Shown: in pieces, positions 1 through 12,356 of the stretch
Numbering within the stretch: the stretch's first letter is position 1
Layout: each line of letters opens with the position of its first letter
From: Populus alba
Taxonomy: Eukaryota > Streptophyta > Magnoliopsida > Malpighiales > Salicaceae
DNA length: 64,000 bases
Reading direction: 5' to 3'
Assembly: GCF_005239225.2 (NCBI RefSeq)
Contig: NC_133299.1
Location: 6,080,967 to 6,144,966 of the forward strand
Made by a program: the position numbers and the translations under genes
Notes under the pieces: generated by a model
Database searches by the model: none
Told to the model about the DNA's origin: nothing
The model's input: the letters and a program-made list of their open reading frames with translations, nothing else

Positions 1-1806
1 TCGAGTTTGAAAGTTAGAGATTTTTATTCTGATTATCTTTTTCAAAGTTGGTTATGTGCTAGTCTTGAAATGAAACCTGAATGGCTTGAGAGAGATAATG
101 TTGTTAGAAAGAAAGGTATTTCTGTTGAGGAATTTGTGATGAATTTTGAGGAGCCAAATAAGCCGGTATTGTTGGAAGGGTGTATCGATAATTGGGCTGC
201 ATTGCAAAAATGGGACAAGGATTATTTGGTTAGTGTGTGTGGTGATGTGAAGTTTGCAGCTGGGCCGGTGGAGATGAGGCTTCAAGAATATTTTAGGTAT
301 TCGGATCAGGTGAAGGAAGAGCGTCCATTGTATCTTTTTGACCCGAAATTTGCTGAGAAGGTTCCTGTTTTGGGTTCTGAATATGAGGTTCCATTGTACT
401 TTAGGGAGGATTTGTTTAGTGTTTTAGGTAATGAGAGGCCAGATTATAGGTGGGTCATAATTGGCCCTGCAGGATCTGGTTCATCATTTCACATAGATCC
501 TAATTCTACATCTGCTTGGAATGCAGTGATTAAGGGGTCTAAGAAGTGGATTTTGTTCCCACCTGATGTGATACCTCCTGGTGTTTATCCAAGCCCAGAT
601 GGTGCAGAGGTAGCATGTCCTGTTTCCATAATGGAATGGTTCATGAACTTTTATGGTGCAACAAAGAACTTGAAAAGGAGACCTATTGAGTGCATCTGTA
701 AGGCTGGTGAAGTGATCTTTGTGCCCAATGGTTGGTGGCATTTGGTAATCAACTTGGAAGAATCCATTGCTATTACACAGAATTATGTCAGCAGGTACTT
801 TTCTTTTCTTCTTAATTATCTATAATTTAGATAGTTCTTAGAATTTAACTTTAGAAAGTTCATCTGTGGACATCATTGGTTGAGTAAAAGGTTTTATGAT
901 AGCTCTTGAATAGACTTTTAAAAGAATGAAGTTGCTCTCTCATAACACAACTTCTGAAGCTGACAAGTAGAGATATGATTCATGAAACTGAATGACAAAA
1001 ACTTACCACGGCAAACCCAGTATTCATGGATAGGAAGTGCAATGTTGGTAGGTCGGTGACAAGAATCAATTGATATAGTTGAGACCTCGGTTTAAGAAAA
1101 TGAATTTATTTTAGCTTATTCAGTTTTATATGTTGGAGCCAATTTTCAAGTAAAGTCTTTGATTCTCTGGATTGAAAGTAATGAATTTCATTAGATTATC
1201 TCATCCTTTGCCATGTATACCTTGAGATGTTACATAAACTAAACAGTAGAAGAAACTATTCTCTAGAGGGTGGGAATTCATTAATTTCCGTTGTCACTGT
1301 TTAAATAAGAAGCTGGTGAATCAGTTACATTGGTTTATCCATACCTGACACACAAAATAAAATAAGAAAATCTATTTTAATTCTTGTCTTGCACTTCACT
1401 TCAATCTCCTTTCCCAGTCCTCGTCTTTTTAACATGGCCTACCCATTTCCAAAGCCCTAGCTCTACCCTTTATTTTTTATATAGAGAAAAGACTGTTGCT
1501 TCATATTTTAGGAGATGAGAAACCAATACCCATTGGTCACAACTGACTTATCGAGTATCTTGCAGGAGAAATCTGCTGAATGTTTTGGATTTTCTTAAGA
1601 GGCCAAATGCAGGTGAACTAGTGTCTGGAACTCGAGACCGTGTGAATTTGCATGATAAGTTTGAGAATGCTATTGAGTCCACTTTCCCTGGAACTATCGA
1701 TCAATTGGTGCAGAAAGCAGAGGAGAAAAAGGCCCAAGAGAAAAAACTTTCCTTCTGGGACTCAGTGACTGATTCCCATGCTGGTGCTTTCAAGTTCTCT
1801 TTCTAA
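1..1806 (+). CDS. JMJ22: F-box/JmjC-domain protein, JMJ22-like (3' part; 5' end outside window)
   Basis: Two exons are visible: 1-794 (open at the left edge, frame from base 1) and 1566-1806. They join as ag|g with GT at 795 and AG at 1564-1565, giving 344 C-terminal residues ending in FKFSF. The JmjC fold is clear. The Fe(II)-binding H-x-D is in SSFHIDPNS (His codon 490-492), and the distal His is in NGWWHLVI (codon 739-741). The text matches Arabidopsis At5g06550 (JMJ22), about 500 aa, whose N-terminal F-box would lie upstream of this window. In Arabidopsis JMJ22 is reported, with JMJ20, to remove histone H4R3 methylation and promote seed germination through gibberellin genes. The function here is inferred from homology. 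The short length and absence of a C-terminal kinase-like extension argue against the longer JMJ21 type. A broken copy of part of exon 1 lies 1-2.5 kb downstream. Confidence 0.93.
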
Positions 1807-2923
1807 ACAAACCCCACAAAGGCTGGATGCGTGGGAAGGGGACAACAACTTACTCTGGAACAAACACAGGCGTACGTCATATTCCTGCTCCTCGTTAAAC
1901 CATGATCTTGCAATAGAATGTAGATGCTTGAAGAACATATTTTCCTCTCAAGAATTCAAGCTTGAGCTTCGCTCTTCCTTCTGGTGGAAACGGATCCTTT
2001 TCCCTGTTCAGTTTTTTTTGCGAATGAAATGTTGAATCATTCTTTCTATTGTTTTGGTATACATACATTCAGATGCTCAGAATTGTAGTAATTGAAATGA
2101 ATGGTTATTTGTCAATCTCAGGTCTCATATGTGAATGGGAGGGAGTTCAGGAATCAAAAATGGAAACGAACAAAATGAAGGTGGTGTTTAAGATTATAGT
2201 AGTAGCTTGCTTTCTAAACAACATCTCTCTTAATTGGATATATATATATATATCTGCTGAATTTTATTTTATTTTTTTAAAATGGCAGTAACATTCATAC
2301 AACTAAATCTGTATTGGAAAATAAAAACCAAAAGAATTTGTTGTCGTAAGAGTCAAGACTGCTAAATGAACATAACTGCTGTCCTGGTTGAGAACCCAGC
2401 ACCTGCTTATTTAAGAAGAAAATTAAGAGGGCTTAATATTTTACTGTGCTCTGGAAAAAAAAAAAATTATGAATTCACACAGTTATTTTTAACTTTTTAT
2501 TTTTTGTTATTTTTTTTTTTTCAGTTATTTTTTTTTAAATATGATACTTCAACATTTAATTAATTTTTTAAGGTTTTTGAGGTTTTTGTTTTTACTCGGT
2601 CAACTTTGCAATGAGAAATGTTAAAAAACAAAAGTTTTGACATTAAATTGATAAAATTAAATTTGATTTTTTAATTAAATATAATTAAGACTTTGAGGAC
2701 TAAAAATTGACATTGGAACTATTGGGTGATGTGAAAGTTGCAGCTGGGCCAGTGGAGATGAGGCTTCAAGAGTATTAGAGGTATTCGGATCAGGTGAGGG
2801 AAGAACGAACGTCCATTGTTTCTTTTCGACTCGAAATTCGGTGAGAAGGATCCTTCCTGTTTTGGGTTCTGAATAGGAGGTAGGTTCCAGTGAACTTTAG
2901 GGAGGATTTGTTTAGACGGTTTT

Positions 2924-3122
2924 GAGAGCGTGGTGTAAATCGTGGTTTTATAAAATTTAATTTTTTTTTTTTATTAAAATTTAATGCGGTTTGTATATTT
3001 TGGATCTTTTTGATGTGCTGATATTAAAAATAATTTTTTAAAAATAAAAAAATATCATTGCATGTATTTCGACACAAAAAGTTATTTGAAAAATAACCAT
3101 TACTATATTTTCAAATACGCTC
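2924..3122. mobile_element. MITE inserted in the JMJ22 pseudogene
   Basis: About 199 bp of AT-rich sequence interrupts the pseudogene exactly where the parent reads tttag/tgttttagg. Ends are short inverted repeats: GAGCGT near 2926 and ACGCTC at 3117-3122. Flanks ttagacggtttt (2912-2923) and ttagtgtttt (3123-3132) look like a diverged ~8-10 bp target-site duplication, as made by hAT or Mutator-like elements. The interior (gatgtgctgatattaaaaat) resembles other short elements in this window. No coding capacity. Confidence 0.7.
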
Positions 3123-3200
3123 TTAGTGTTTTAGGTCATGAGATGCCAAATTATAGTAAGTAAGAGGGGTCCTAATTGGCCCTTCAAGAATTTCACATTC

Positions 3201-4278
3201 CATTACAATTATGATTTAAAAAAAAAAACTATCTCATGATGAATTTATTGTCCGCCATGAAACAAATCATTATAAATTACAACAATAATAAATTCACAGT
3301 ATGGCACTTAAATTTAGTTATATATATATATATATATCTTTTGATATTGCAATAACTTGAGTTTAGACTTTACACATTGTTTTAACCATCTACAAATATG
3401 AACCCTGAGGTGTTGAGAAAATTTTCCATTGCTAAGTTTTGCAAAATAAAATTTAACTTTAATAGTGTAAAGCAGCTAAAGATTGGGGGGCCGAATTCGA
3501 GGCTTTGAAAGAATTTGGGCACCTTTAATTTTCTTCCATTAGGGACTAATTTGCAAGGAAAATATTTTATTTTTATTTTGGTTGTTGTTCTTTCTTTTCT
3601 TTGATCCTTCCTTGTTTATGGGGGGTTGAAGTTAATGGGTGGTGTAAAAAAAGCTGGCTCATGCAATGCAGGCGTTAAAGAGTTAGGGAGGCCGCAACAA
3701 TTCGGCGATGCATATGACCTTTTTTGGTGGCCTAACCCGGTCATCCACGGTGGTGTTGGATGTGTCATGAAATGCTTTTTCATATAAGGGAACACATGTT
3801 GGCTGATTCATGGTGATGTGTTATCGATTTTTTTTTTTCTTGTTTCTCTTACTTTTTCTTAAAATTTGCATTCATCATTTCAAATTTTAGAGTTGCCCCT
3901 CATTTTATTTTCATTTCTAATTTAATTATTGTTTTTTTATTGTTAATTTTTTATTCTCGGTCCTTTTTTAAAGTTTAGAGTTGTTTTTTATTGCATGTTG
4001 TCTTTTATTTTTCAAATTTGATTTTTTTTTTTTAATTGTAATTTTTTTATCCTTCTGTGAAATTTTTTTTTTTTTTTAATTTTATCCTTGAAATGTGTGT
4101 TTTTATAAATAGATTTTACCGTCCGCAGCGTAGCAAGCACAAGAATCTAGTGTGAAACAATATAATGTGAAAAGAGAAACCCACTGGTGAGTCCTCCACT
4201 GTATCATTGGAACAGAGGGAGGTTACACTTTCCCACACAATTGAGTACCACCACTGTATCATCCCTTTTAGACCAGTT
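3201..4278. other. Non-coding AT-rich insertion between pseudogene blocks and upstream of the PPR gene
   Basis: No gene seen. It contains a (TA)n run at about 3319-3338, long T-tracts at 3830-4090, and a patch at 3660-3800 (aacccggtcatccacggtgg, ggtgttggatgtgtcatg). The patch partly resembles, in inverse orientation, sequence near 14380-14400, so a dispersed repeat is likely. A short direct repeat ccactgtatcat occurs near 4197 and 4251. Confidence 0.5.
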
Positions 4279-4396
4279 GATCCTAATTCGACATCTGCTT
4301 GGAATGGGGTCTGAGTCCCACCGCCGTGAGAAACAGGGCCCAAAGAGTAAAGACCTGTGTGCTATCTAAGACAGACACTAGATTGCTTAGAAAAAC

Positions 4397-6250
4397 ATGT
4401 GTGGTTTTAGTAACTTAGTTTTAAGGAAACTAGAGCTAAAAAATCCGAAACTTTCGTTGTTAGAATCTTGCACCACTCTCTCCCACCTGAAAATCATACA
4501 TGCCCACTTGATAAGAGCACACACAATCTTTGATGTTTTTGCCGCAAGTTGCTTAATCTCCATTAGCATAGATAAGAACTTGCTTGATTATGCAGCACAA
4601 GTATTTTATCAAATCCAAAACCCAAATATTTTTATCTATAATTCATTTATAAGGGGTTTTTCTGGAAGCAAAGACCCGGATAAGTCCTTCCATTTTTATG
4701 TCCAATCAAAGAGAAATGGCTTAGTTCCTGATAATCTTACGTACCCATTTTTAGTCAAGGCTTGTACTCAAAACGGTTCTTTAGATATGGGTATACAAGC
4801 TCATGGTCAAATAATTAGGCATGGGTTTGATAATGATGTTTATGTTCAAAATTCACTTGTTACTATGTATTCTACTTTAGGTGATATTAAGTCTGCTAGC
4901 TATATTTTTAGGAGAATTTCATGTTTAGATGTTGTTTCTTGGACTTCAATGGTAGCTGGGTATATTAAATCAGGAGATGTTACGTCTGCTCGTAAATTGT
5001 TTGATAAAATGCCTGAAAAAAACTTGGTTACTTGGAGTGTAATGATTAGTGGGTATGCGAAAAATAGTTTTTTTGACAAGGCAATAGAATTGTATTTTTT
5101 ACTTCAATCAGAAGGGGTGCAAGCTAATGAGACAGTGATGGTTAGTGTTATAGCTTCATGTGCTCATTTAGGTGCACTTGAACTTGGAGAAAGAGCACAT
5201 GATTATATTTTGAGAAATAAGATGACTGTGAATTTGATTCTGGGAACTGCACTAGTAGATATGTATGCAAGATGTGGAAGTATTGATAAAGCTATCTGGG
5301 TTTTCGACCAACTTCCAGGGAGAGATGCACTGAGCTGGACAACTCTGATTGCTGGATTTGCAATGCACGGTTATGCCAAGAAAGCACTTGAGTACTTCTC
5401 ACGAATGGAGAAGGCAGGATTAACACCGAGAGAGATAACATTTACTGCTGTTTTATCAGCTTGTAGTCACGGGGGATTAGTTGAAAGAGGATTGAAATTA
5501 TTTGAGAGCATGAAAAGAGATTATAGGATTGAACCTAGGTTGGAACACTATGGGTGCATGGTTGACCTGCTTGGTCGAGCAGGGAGGTTAGCAGAAGCTG
5601 AGAAATTTGTTAATGAAATGCCTATGAAGCCTAATGCACCAATTTGGGGAGCGTTGCTTGGAGCTTGCCGAATTCATAAGAACTCAGAAATTGCAGAAAG
5701 AGCTGGGAAGACTTTGATTGAGTTAAAGCCAGAACACAGTGGTTACTATGTGCTTCTTTCTAACATCTATGCACGCACAAACAAGTGGGAGAATGTTGAG
5801 AACATCAGACAGATGATGAAGGAAAGAGGAGTTGTGAAACCACCAGGTTACACTCTGTTTGAGATGGATGGGAAAGTTCATAAATTCACCATTGGTGATA
5901 AAACCCACCCGGAAATTCAGCAGATTGAAAGAATGTGGGAAGAGATCCTTGGGAAGATAAGACTGGCAGGATACACTGGAAATAATGATGATGCATTGTT
6001 TGACATAGATGAAGAGGAAAAAGAAAGCAACATACACAGGCACAGCGAGAAGCTTGCTATTGCATTTGCTATTATGAGAACTAAAGGTCATGATCCCATT
6101 CGAATAGTGAAGAACTTGCGGGTATGTGAAGACTGCCACACCGCTACAAAGCTGATTTCTAAGGTGTATGAACGGGAGTTGATTGTTAGAGATCGGAACA
6201 GGTTCCATCATTTTAAGGGGGGAGCCTGTTCTTGCATGGATTACTGGTAA
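4397..6250 (+). CDS. Pentatricopeptide repeat protein, PLS class with E and DYW domains (At5g06540-like)
   Basis: A single intronless reading frame of 617 residues, normal for this family. PLS-type repeats run from about residue 50 to 450 (for example DVVSWTSMVAGYIKSGDV, NLVTWSVMISGYAKNSF). E/E+ motifs follow, then a complete DYW domain: H549-S550-E551 (the HxE deaminase motif), C577-x-x-C580 and the terminal D-Y-W (615-617). DYW proteins are C-to-U RNA editing factors of mitochondria or chloroplasts. The organelle and the editing site cannot be read from the sequence. Overall text matches Arabidopsis At5g06540, which also sits beside JMJ22. The start ATG at 4397 gives an N-terminus collinear with that relative. 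A pseudogene tail ends about 85 bp upstream, so the promoter lies inside decayed duplicate or repeat DNA. The gene converges tail-to-tail with DONSON. Confidence 0.93.
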   Translation: MCGFSNLVLRKLELKNPKLSLLESCTTLSHLKIIHAHLIRAHTIFDVFAASCLISISIDKNLLDYAAQVFYQIQNPNIFIYNSFIRGFSGSKDPDKSFHFYVQSKRNGLVPDNLTYPFLVKACTQNGSLDMGIQAHGQIIRHGFDNDVYVQNSLVTMYSTLGDIKSASYIFRRISCLDVVSWTSMVAGYIKSGDVTSARKLFDKMPEKNLVTWSVMISGYAKNSFFDKAIELYFLLQSEGVQANETVMVSVIASCAHLGALELGERAHDYILRNKMTVNLILGTALVDMYARCGSIDKAIWVFDQLPGRDALSWTTLIAGFAMHGYAKKALEYFSRMEKAGLTPREITFTAVLSACSHGGLVERGLKLFESMKRDYRIEPRLEHYGCMVDLLGRAGRLAEAEKFVNEMPMKPNAPIWGALLGACRIHKNSEIAERAGKTLIELKPEHSGYYVLLSNIYARTNKWENVENIRQMMKERGVVKPPGYTLFEMDGKVHKFTIGDKTHPEIQQIERMWEEILGKIRLAGYTGNNDDALFDIDEEEKESNIHRHSEKLAIAFAIMRTKGHDPIRIVKNLRVCEDCHTATKLISKVYERELIVRDRNRFHHFKGGACSCMDYW

Positions 6251-7046
6251 AAAAAAAATGCAGTTCATATAATTATGGTTTGAATGATGTTCATGGAACT
6301 GTATGACAAATTTAGAGACAACTTGAACTTTTGGCATAATCTCCCAGAACAGGAGCTTTCTCATTTTCATGGTTAGCCCTTCGGGGACAAAGTATAGTTA
6401 CAGGAGTTGAGAACACAAAAGGCATAAATCATCTTTGACTAGTGGATGTTTGCTTATACGTTAAAAGGAAAACAAGTAAATATTGCTCTTTGAGCAACAA
6501 GAAAGCAAAATATGATAACGAATTGACAAATGGAGCCTACGGAAATTAAACCGAGCCAACATTTTTTTTTTTTTTTTTTTTGTTAGGCAATTAAAGCTTT
6601 TATTTTTTATTTCATATATAACCCCTTCATGAAACAAATAATTCTGTCCAGCTCCAAGTTTCATTCAAGATCACAGGATTGTTTACTTAGTTTTCCAGCT
6701 GAACGATCGAGTTTCAAAGAGAATAATATTATAAAAAATAAAATAAAAAAACATTGAAAATGTTGAATAAATAGATTAGACTTGAACGAAAGAGCAACAT
6801 TTCTCAAAAAACAGAGAGGGAATGGAAGGAGATGAAAGTAAACGGCACACAACATAACAGGCACGGGAAAAGGCATAATGCCAGCTACTTTCATAAATAT
6901 TTCAAAGGACTACACAGTGTCAATCAGTAACTTCAATTCTGTTAAAGAAACAAGATTACATTGGATGGAAAGACAGGGAAAGGATCGATTTTAATCGGCA
7001 AAATATAGAGTGCTGTGTCTCTATCAGAGACTCCACGAGTAAAATG
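6251..7046. other. Convergent intergenic region between PPR and DONSON
   Basis: About 0.8 kb holding the 3' ends of two convergent genes. It has a T-run at 6562-6581 and AT-rich sequence (aataaaataaaaaa near 6740) that could serve polyadenylation on either strand. No other gene seen. Confidence 0.5.
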
Positions 7047-10000
7047 TTAGACAGGTGAGAGGGAAGCCACATAAGAACCATCGCTGTACTTCAAGCCTTT
7101 TAAGAAGCCTGAACGCAAGCAAGGAGCAACGGAGGCTTCTGGAATACCAAAAGAATGACTACTTTCTTGCAAGCCTTCAACCGCCGCAGCTTGATCAGGT
7201 TTTTCAGAGGCTGTCTCAAGAGCAACATTCAAGCCAATAGAGGTGCGTTCTGTTGTAAAGCTGAAAATTACCCAAATTAAATCAAAACAACAGTTGAGCA
7301 CCGAATAACTGTGTAATTGTGGTGATACTAAATAAGGGCCTCGATGACAAAAGCTTATGAGAAATTTATCATACCTTGCCTCAAAGCTTCTCCCATCAGA
7401 GTCCATGAGTGCACATACACGGCAAACAATCCATGATGGAATATATGCATCCTTAATTTCAATGCTGGATAAGAGCCCAGTGGATGAACCTTGACTGGAT
7501 TCGGTATCTTTAACTGTAGATTCTTTAGGGGAGGCAGCAATATGGTGAGCTCTTTTTACCTCCACGCATTTTATCTGTGAAACAAGATCAATACTCAGCT
7601 ATGCATACATGCTTCTGACATCATGAGGCAAGAATCATGTATCATTTTGAATAGATTCATATTTTCAATATTAAAAAGACTGGTGAAAAGCACAGATAAA
7701 TCTTCAAAGAAAACTATTTAAAAAGAGAACATAAAAGGAGAACATATTTAATAGAACACTTTGCAATGGATAATCTAGCTGCCGATACAAGGGCACTAAT
7801 GTTCTGTAAGTGAATCAGATTTGATTGTGAATGAAAGTTTCACCCTTGAGGTCCTGTCATGAAAGATTGACGAGAGTGCAAAAATTTTGGTTGGACTATG
7901 AGAAAAGACTCGGCAATAGAGGCAAATATAGGCAAAATGGTAACAGAGATGAAAGTATGCTCTGACTTTTAGCTCTATCTATTGAGTCCAAGATTAACTT
8001 TACGATACCCACCTCTGGAGAAGAAAGAGCAGCATTCTGAAATGGAACAGGGGAGTACAATACAGGAACATCTACTCCGGACAAAAAGGTAAGGGAAGAT
8101 CTGAAGGCAAGGACAAGGAAGCGAGATATAGTCATAACATTATGCAGAAAATATGGAATTAATTTCTGAACTATACAGCTAAACTCAACAGAAAGGTATT
8201 TTTTTCAAAAAACTTAAACACTGCACTTACCTGTAATTTAACAAAAAATCATACAACCCATTTACATTCTTATTTCCACAGAAAGCCAGCAGCGATTGTG
8301 GGCTATTATCAACATCAGACAAGGAACTAAGGCGACGAGTCTGCATCATGTTAGCAGGAACCATATATTAATTATAAAGTACAAGCAACGGGATTAAAAG
8401 TAAACATCAGAGGATCTTGACAAGAGAAAATTGCACAGAACTCTCCAGTTAGGTAATGTAATTATTAGAAGACAAAAGTAGGAGCTTGGGATGTACAATC
8501 ATCACAATCCCAACAACCGTAATAATCATACATCATTACTACAGGTTGCTAGATATCCTTTACAGCCCAAACTTTCAAATCTTAAATGATCATGAACTAA
8601 AGAATACTAAGCATTTAACTAGGACCATTAATTCATTAAAAGAACAAAAGGAGGAATAATTGTTGGATTATATTAATTCAAAGTATTAACTAATCAAAGA
8701 GCTTAATGAACCATGAAATCAGGGAAGGCAACTTATTTAAGCCCAGAGAAATGCAAGATGGACATATATGGAAAGGATTCACTTACCTGGCCCAAATTTT
8801 GTTTCTCAATCTCAGAAAGCTCAACTAAATCTTCAGTGGTGACTTGCTCTACTTTAGAATAACAAAGTGGCATGGAGAAACAAACGTCCTACACAACAAA
8901 TTAATAGTGTTACATAATATGACAAACTTATAGCAAACATACATAAATTAAAACATCTGGCAAAATTATCAACAACATAAATGAGCAAATATTAAAATAT
9001 CAACAGAGATCTTACATGTTCTCTCAACAATGACCTCAGACCTCTTGTCGACTGGGAGATGTAAGCATTGCATAGGTGTTTGCTACATCCTGAGCCATCA
9101 CTACCAGTGAACATCACCACAAATTGTGAAGTGCACACTACAAAAAATTCCCATGAAAACTCAATGTTAACTTGTAGTTTGAGGGGAAAATACTTTCATG
9201 GGCTATAAAGAAATGGTGAGAACCATATCACTTCAAAATAATAGCTTTTGCATGATTGCCATGTTACAAGCAGCTCTTGGTATGCAATGTACCAAATTAG
9301 GAATCACAGAAAGGAGGTATGAGTTCTAATTATTGATATGCAGACACAACCTCTGACATCTACTAAATCCAAGTAATATGCCTCGATGATAATGATGCCC
9401 AGAAGCAACAACATACTTATTTTGCACAAAATATTCCATGTTTGTGGAAAAAGAACCAGAATTTAAAGCAGGACGAGAAAAGAGATAGATTAATAGAATA
9501 AGAGCAGAAACATACCATAAAAAATATTGCAAATGTTCTTTCGAAGCATGTAATAAAGACTTCGAAAAGAATCCTCCCATGCCAGCTGCCGTTTTCTCAA
9601 AAAATCTATACCCACAAAATAAAAAGCGAGAACATTAGAAAGGGAAAGGAGGAAGGGAATAGAAAAGGTCTCGTATGAGTTAATGTTTTTATTTGACAAC
9701 CTCCCTCAATTGCTGATGAGGTTAGCACTGATATAACAGCAGGAGGCAGGGTAGATTGAGGGTAAACCCATGAATGCAAAGCTTTAGAACTAAGGATCTG
9801 AGAAGTCATTGCCTGCCCAGAGCTACTACTGTCCTTGGAATCACCAAATTGGGATGCAAGCTGTGGCATGCCGTTGTAGGTGCTGCTCATAATTGACCTA
9901 TGAATCCTAAAAATTGCAAGCAAAATATTAACTGCTGATTAACAACCTACAGCATGGAACTTGCTAACATATTGATTAACAGTTTCCAATATGGTGTGCC

Positions 10001-12356
10001 ATATCAGATAAGATGCAAAATAGTCATTGAGGAAACAAAAAGACCACATATTTCATGATTATTTTCATGAATCAATAGCTGAGGAAGTCAGAAACAGAAC
10101 ATTTATCCAGATTGAAAACAAGAGCATAAGCCACTCATACCTTTTCAATTATTCATGAATGCATTTAATTGAGATTTTCAGGTGCATGGTAAAGTAACAA
10201 CAAATTTTTATCACAAATGAAAATAGAACAGTATGACTGAAAAATTACCTTGAGAAAGAAAATTAATTAGCTGGAAGTTTAAAACACTCACATGATGAAA
10301 GATCAACCAACCATCAAATAAGTTCAAGGGTTGATATTATCTTAATTAGAGGCAGCAGAACAAACTAGTAAAGGAATACTAACTTTTGAAGTACTTTACA
10401 AACTCACCAATTAACTGAAAAGGAGGATGCCACCCGCATTCTAGTTTTCAAAGTAAAATCAAGAGGAGCCTTTTTGCCAGCTATATGGCATTCAGAGCAG
10501 AAATTGCCACCATGATTGCCAGCTTTTTCAGAAGAATCAGCATTTAAACCAGAAGTGTCAGGCGGTTCATGGGCCACAAGTCCTTTCAATGCTTTATCCT
10601 ATGTAAGCAAGTCAAGTCAGAACAAACATGACTTTGATTAACAAGAAAGAAAAATTGCCAGCAAAGCATACCATTTCTACAAATGCCAAGCCAGATGACC
10701 TTTCACCACTAGATGAAAGCTCAGTAACACTGCGAAATATACTTTGACTGCAGTTTTTGATTGTTTGATGAGGTTGTACCACATCATCTTTCAAAACTTC
10801 GTCAGAAGCAACCGAATTCTCTGTACTGCCATGAGATGAAAAGCAAACCAGTGAGGAAAAAAGGAACTGTCTATATATTGCAGATGAGATACACTGTGCT
10901 AAAAGGAATACCATGAAAGTTGCTGTCTCTTGGTAGCCAGAGTTGAAAGCACAGAGATATTCTTCAGGCTATTAGTTTGTTCAGTTGATGTATTTTCCTG
11001 AGTGTAAATGGAAATATAGTGAACAAATGAATAAAGTATTAATGATAACATAATCAGAGCCAGAACATCGGTATCCTAATCTGGAAAATACAATAACCTT
11101 TGCATTGTCTTTTACAGAAAGCATCCTAAGCCTGGATTTTTTTATAGGATAAACTTCATCCATGCGGGTGTTAATGTATCTAGGAGTCCTTGATGCATCT
11201 GGTCTCCTAAGCCAATTATCCATCTCAATACCATTACTGGAAGGTAAAAAGGAAATGGTCATCAGATCAACAAAAAATAAAAATAGTAGTTCAGAAATAG
11301 AAAATTAGAGTAATTTACTTCTTTGAACCCAGTGGGGCTGGAGATTCATCTACAATCTCTATAACCTTTTTCCTCCTCAGCTGCTCTCCCTGCATGCCAA
11401 CAATGATGACAAAACTGAGAGGTTTTCCTCCACTACAACTAAATAGATTTGAAAAGATTCTTGAACTCAAATTTAATGCAGTTAATAAACAACAGTCCCA
11501 ATTACATTGAGGTAACATGTGATGTATTATATATAAATCCTCAGTTCTTGCAATTCAAAATGAAAAGTAATTCTCAATTACCCCCACCCTCTCCTCAAAC
11601 ACTTCGTAACATAAAAATGGAAGTGTTTATAAAACAAACTAAAAGCATTAAGCAGGTATAAAATGAGAGAGTGAGTCAAGGAATTATGAGGAAACTGGTC
11701 AATTAACCCATTTCCACACACACATCCAAAAAATAAAGGAAATAAAGAGGTTCAAACAAAAAACAAAACATAAAAAAGATATCAGAAATTGATTAATGAA
11801 CATACAAGTAAGCAGAATATCAGTCTTCCACCCCTTCCTATCCAACATTTACAAGGGAAGTGGACACATAAGACAAACCATCATGCGCATGAATCTAATC
11901 TCACTTGGTTGAAAATGCCAAAATTCAACCATTCAAAAAGTGATAAAAACTTCCAAGTTCAAGACCTTACATGCTGTTTGGAAACTTAAGATTTGAGTGG
12001 AAATGAAGTCATTTAAACACCATTTACCCAATTAGGGATGATGATAAGTAAGGTAAATGATGTATTTTCATTAACACAAGTCAAATAAATTTCACAACTT
12101 TAAAACTTATTCCAAGCAAAAAACTTCAATTAGCAAATCAAATCAATTTAATCTACTTAAATAGTTGAAATCAATTCTAGCATAGAATTGATTCCATACA
12201 AGCTGTAAAACACATAATAGACAGTTGAAAACTTACTCTCAGTTCGGACGGAGTCTTCCTTTTAACCATTGTACCATCAGTTAGAGCAGCAGCAGCGCCA
12301 CCAATTTGAACATTAGCAGAACCTAAAGAACCTCCCGGTAGAGCAACCTTTGCCAT
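7047..12356 (-). CDS. DONSON: DONSON homologue (protein downstream neighbor of Son), replication factor
   Basis: Fourteen exons on the minus strand join in frame: 12356-12237, 11389-11319, 11236-11098, 10997-10912, 10825-10672, 10598-10408, 9906-9701, 9605-9516, 9137-9016, 8888-8787, 8340-8231, 8100-8013, 7574-7375 and 7260-7047. They total 1893 nt, 630 residues. Recognisable segments are an N-terminal basic stretch (VKRKTPSELR, GEQLRRKKVIEIVDE), the central W-E-D-S-F-R-S-L-Y block with SQFVVMFTG, and FCGNKNVNGLYDFLLNYRS, all typical of DONSON/Humpty-dumpty proteins. In animals DONSON helps assemble the CMG helicase at origins and protects forks. The plant homologue (Arabidopsis At3g54750, from memory) is little studied, so the role here is inferred. 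A probable 5'-UTR intron runs from 12690 to 12417. All junctions follow GT-AG, and nothing suggests decay. Confidence 0.9.

Larger units (their letters stand above)
2725..4312 (+). pseudogene. Fragmented partial duplicate of the adjacent JMJ22 exon
   Basis: Three collinear blocks resemble the upstream JMJ22 exon. Block A, 2725-2915, matches gene bases about 241-419. Block B, 3123 to about 3200, matches about 420-490. Block C, 4279-4312, matches about 497-545. The copy has in-frame stops (for example 'gagtattagaggtattcgg' where the gene has gaatatttt), small indels and no second exon. A ~200-bp MITE separates A from B, and about 1.07 kb of unrelated AT-rich DNA separates B from C. It is therefore a dead, transposon-broken segment of a local duplication, not a gene. 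Confidence 0.88.

Noticed and set aside
5723..6370. 215-codon open frame on the minus strand over the PPR gene
   Set aside because: It is antisense to the DYW region of a strongly supported gene and has no family features.
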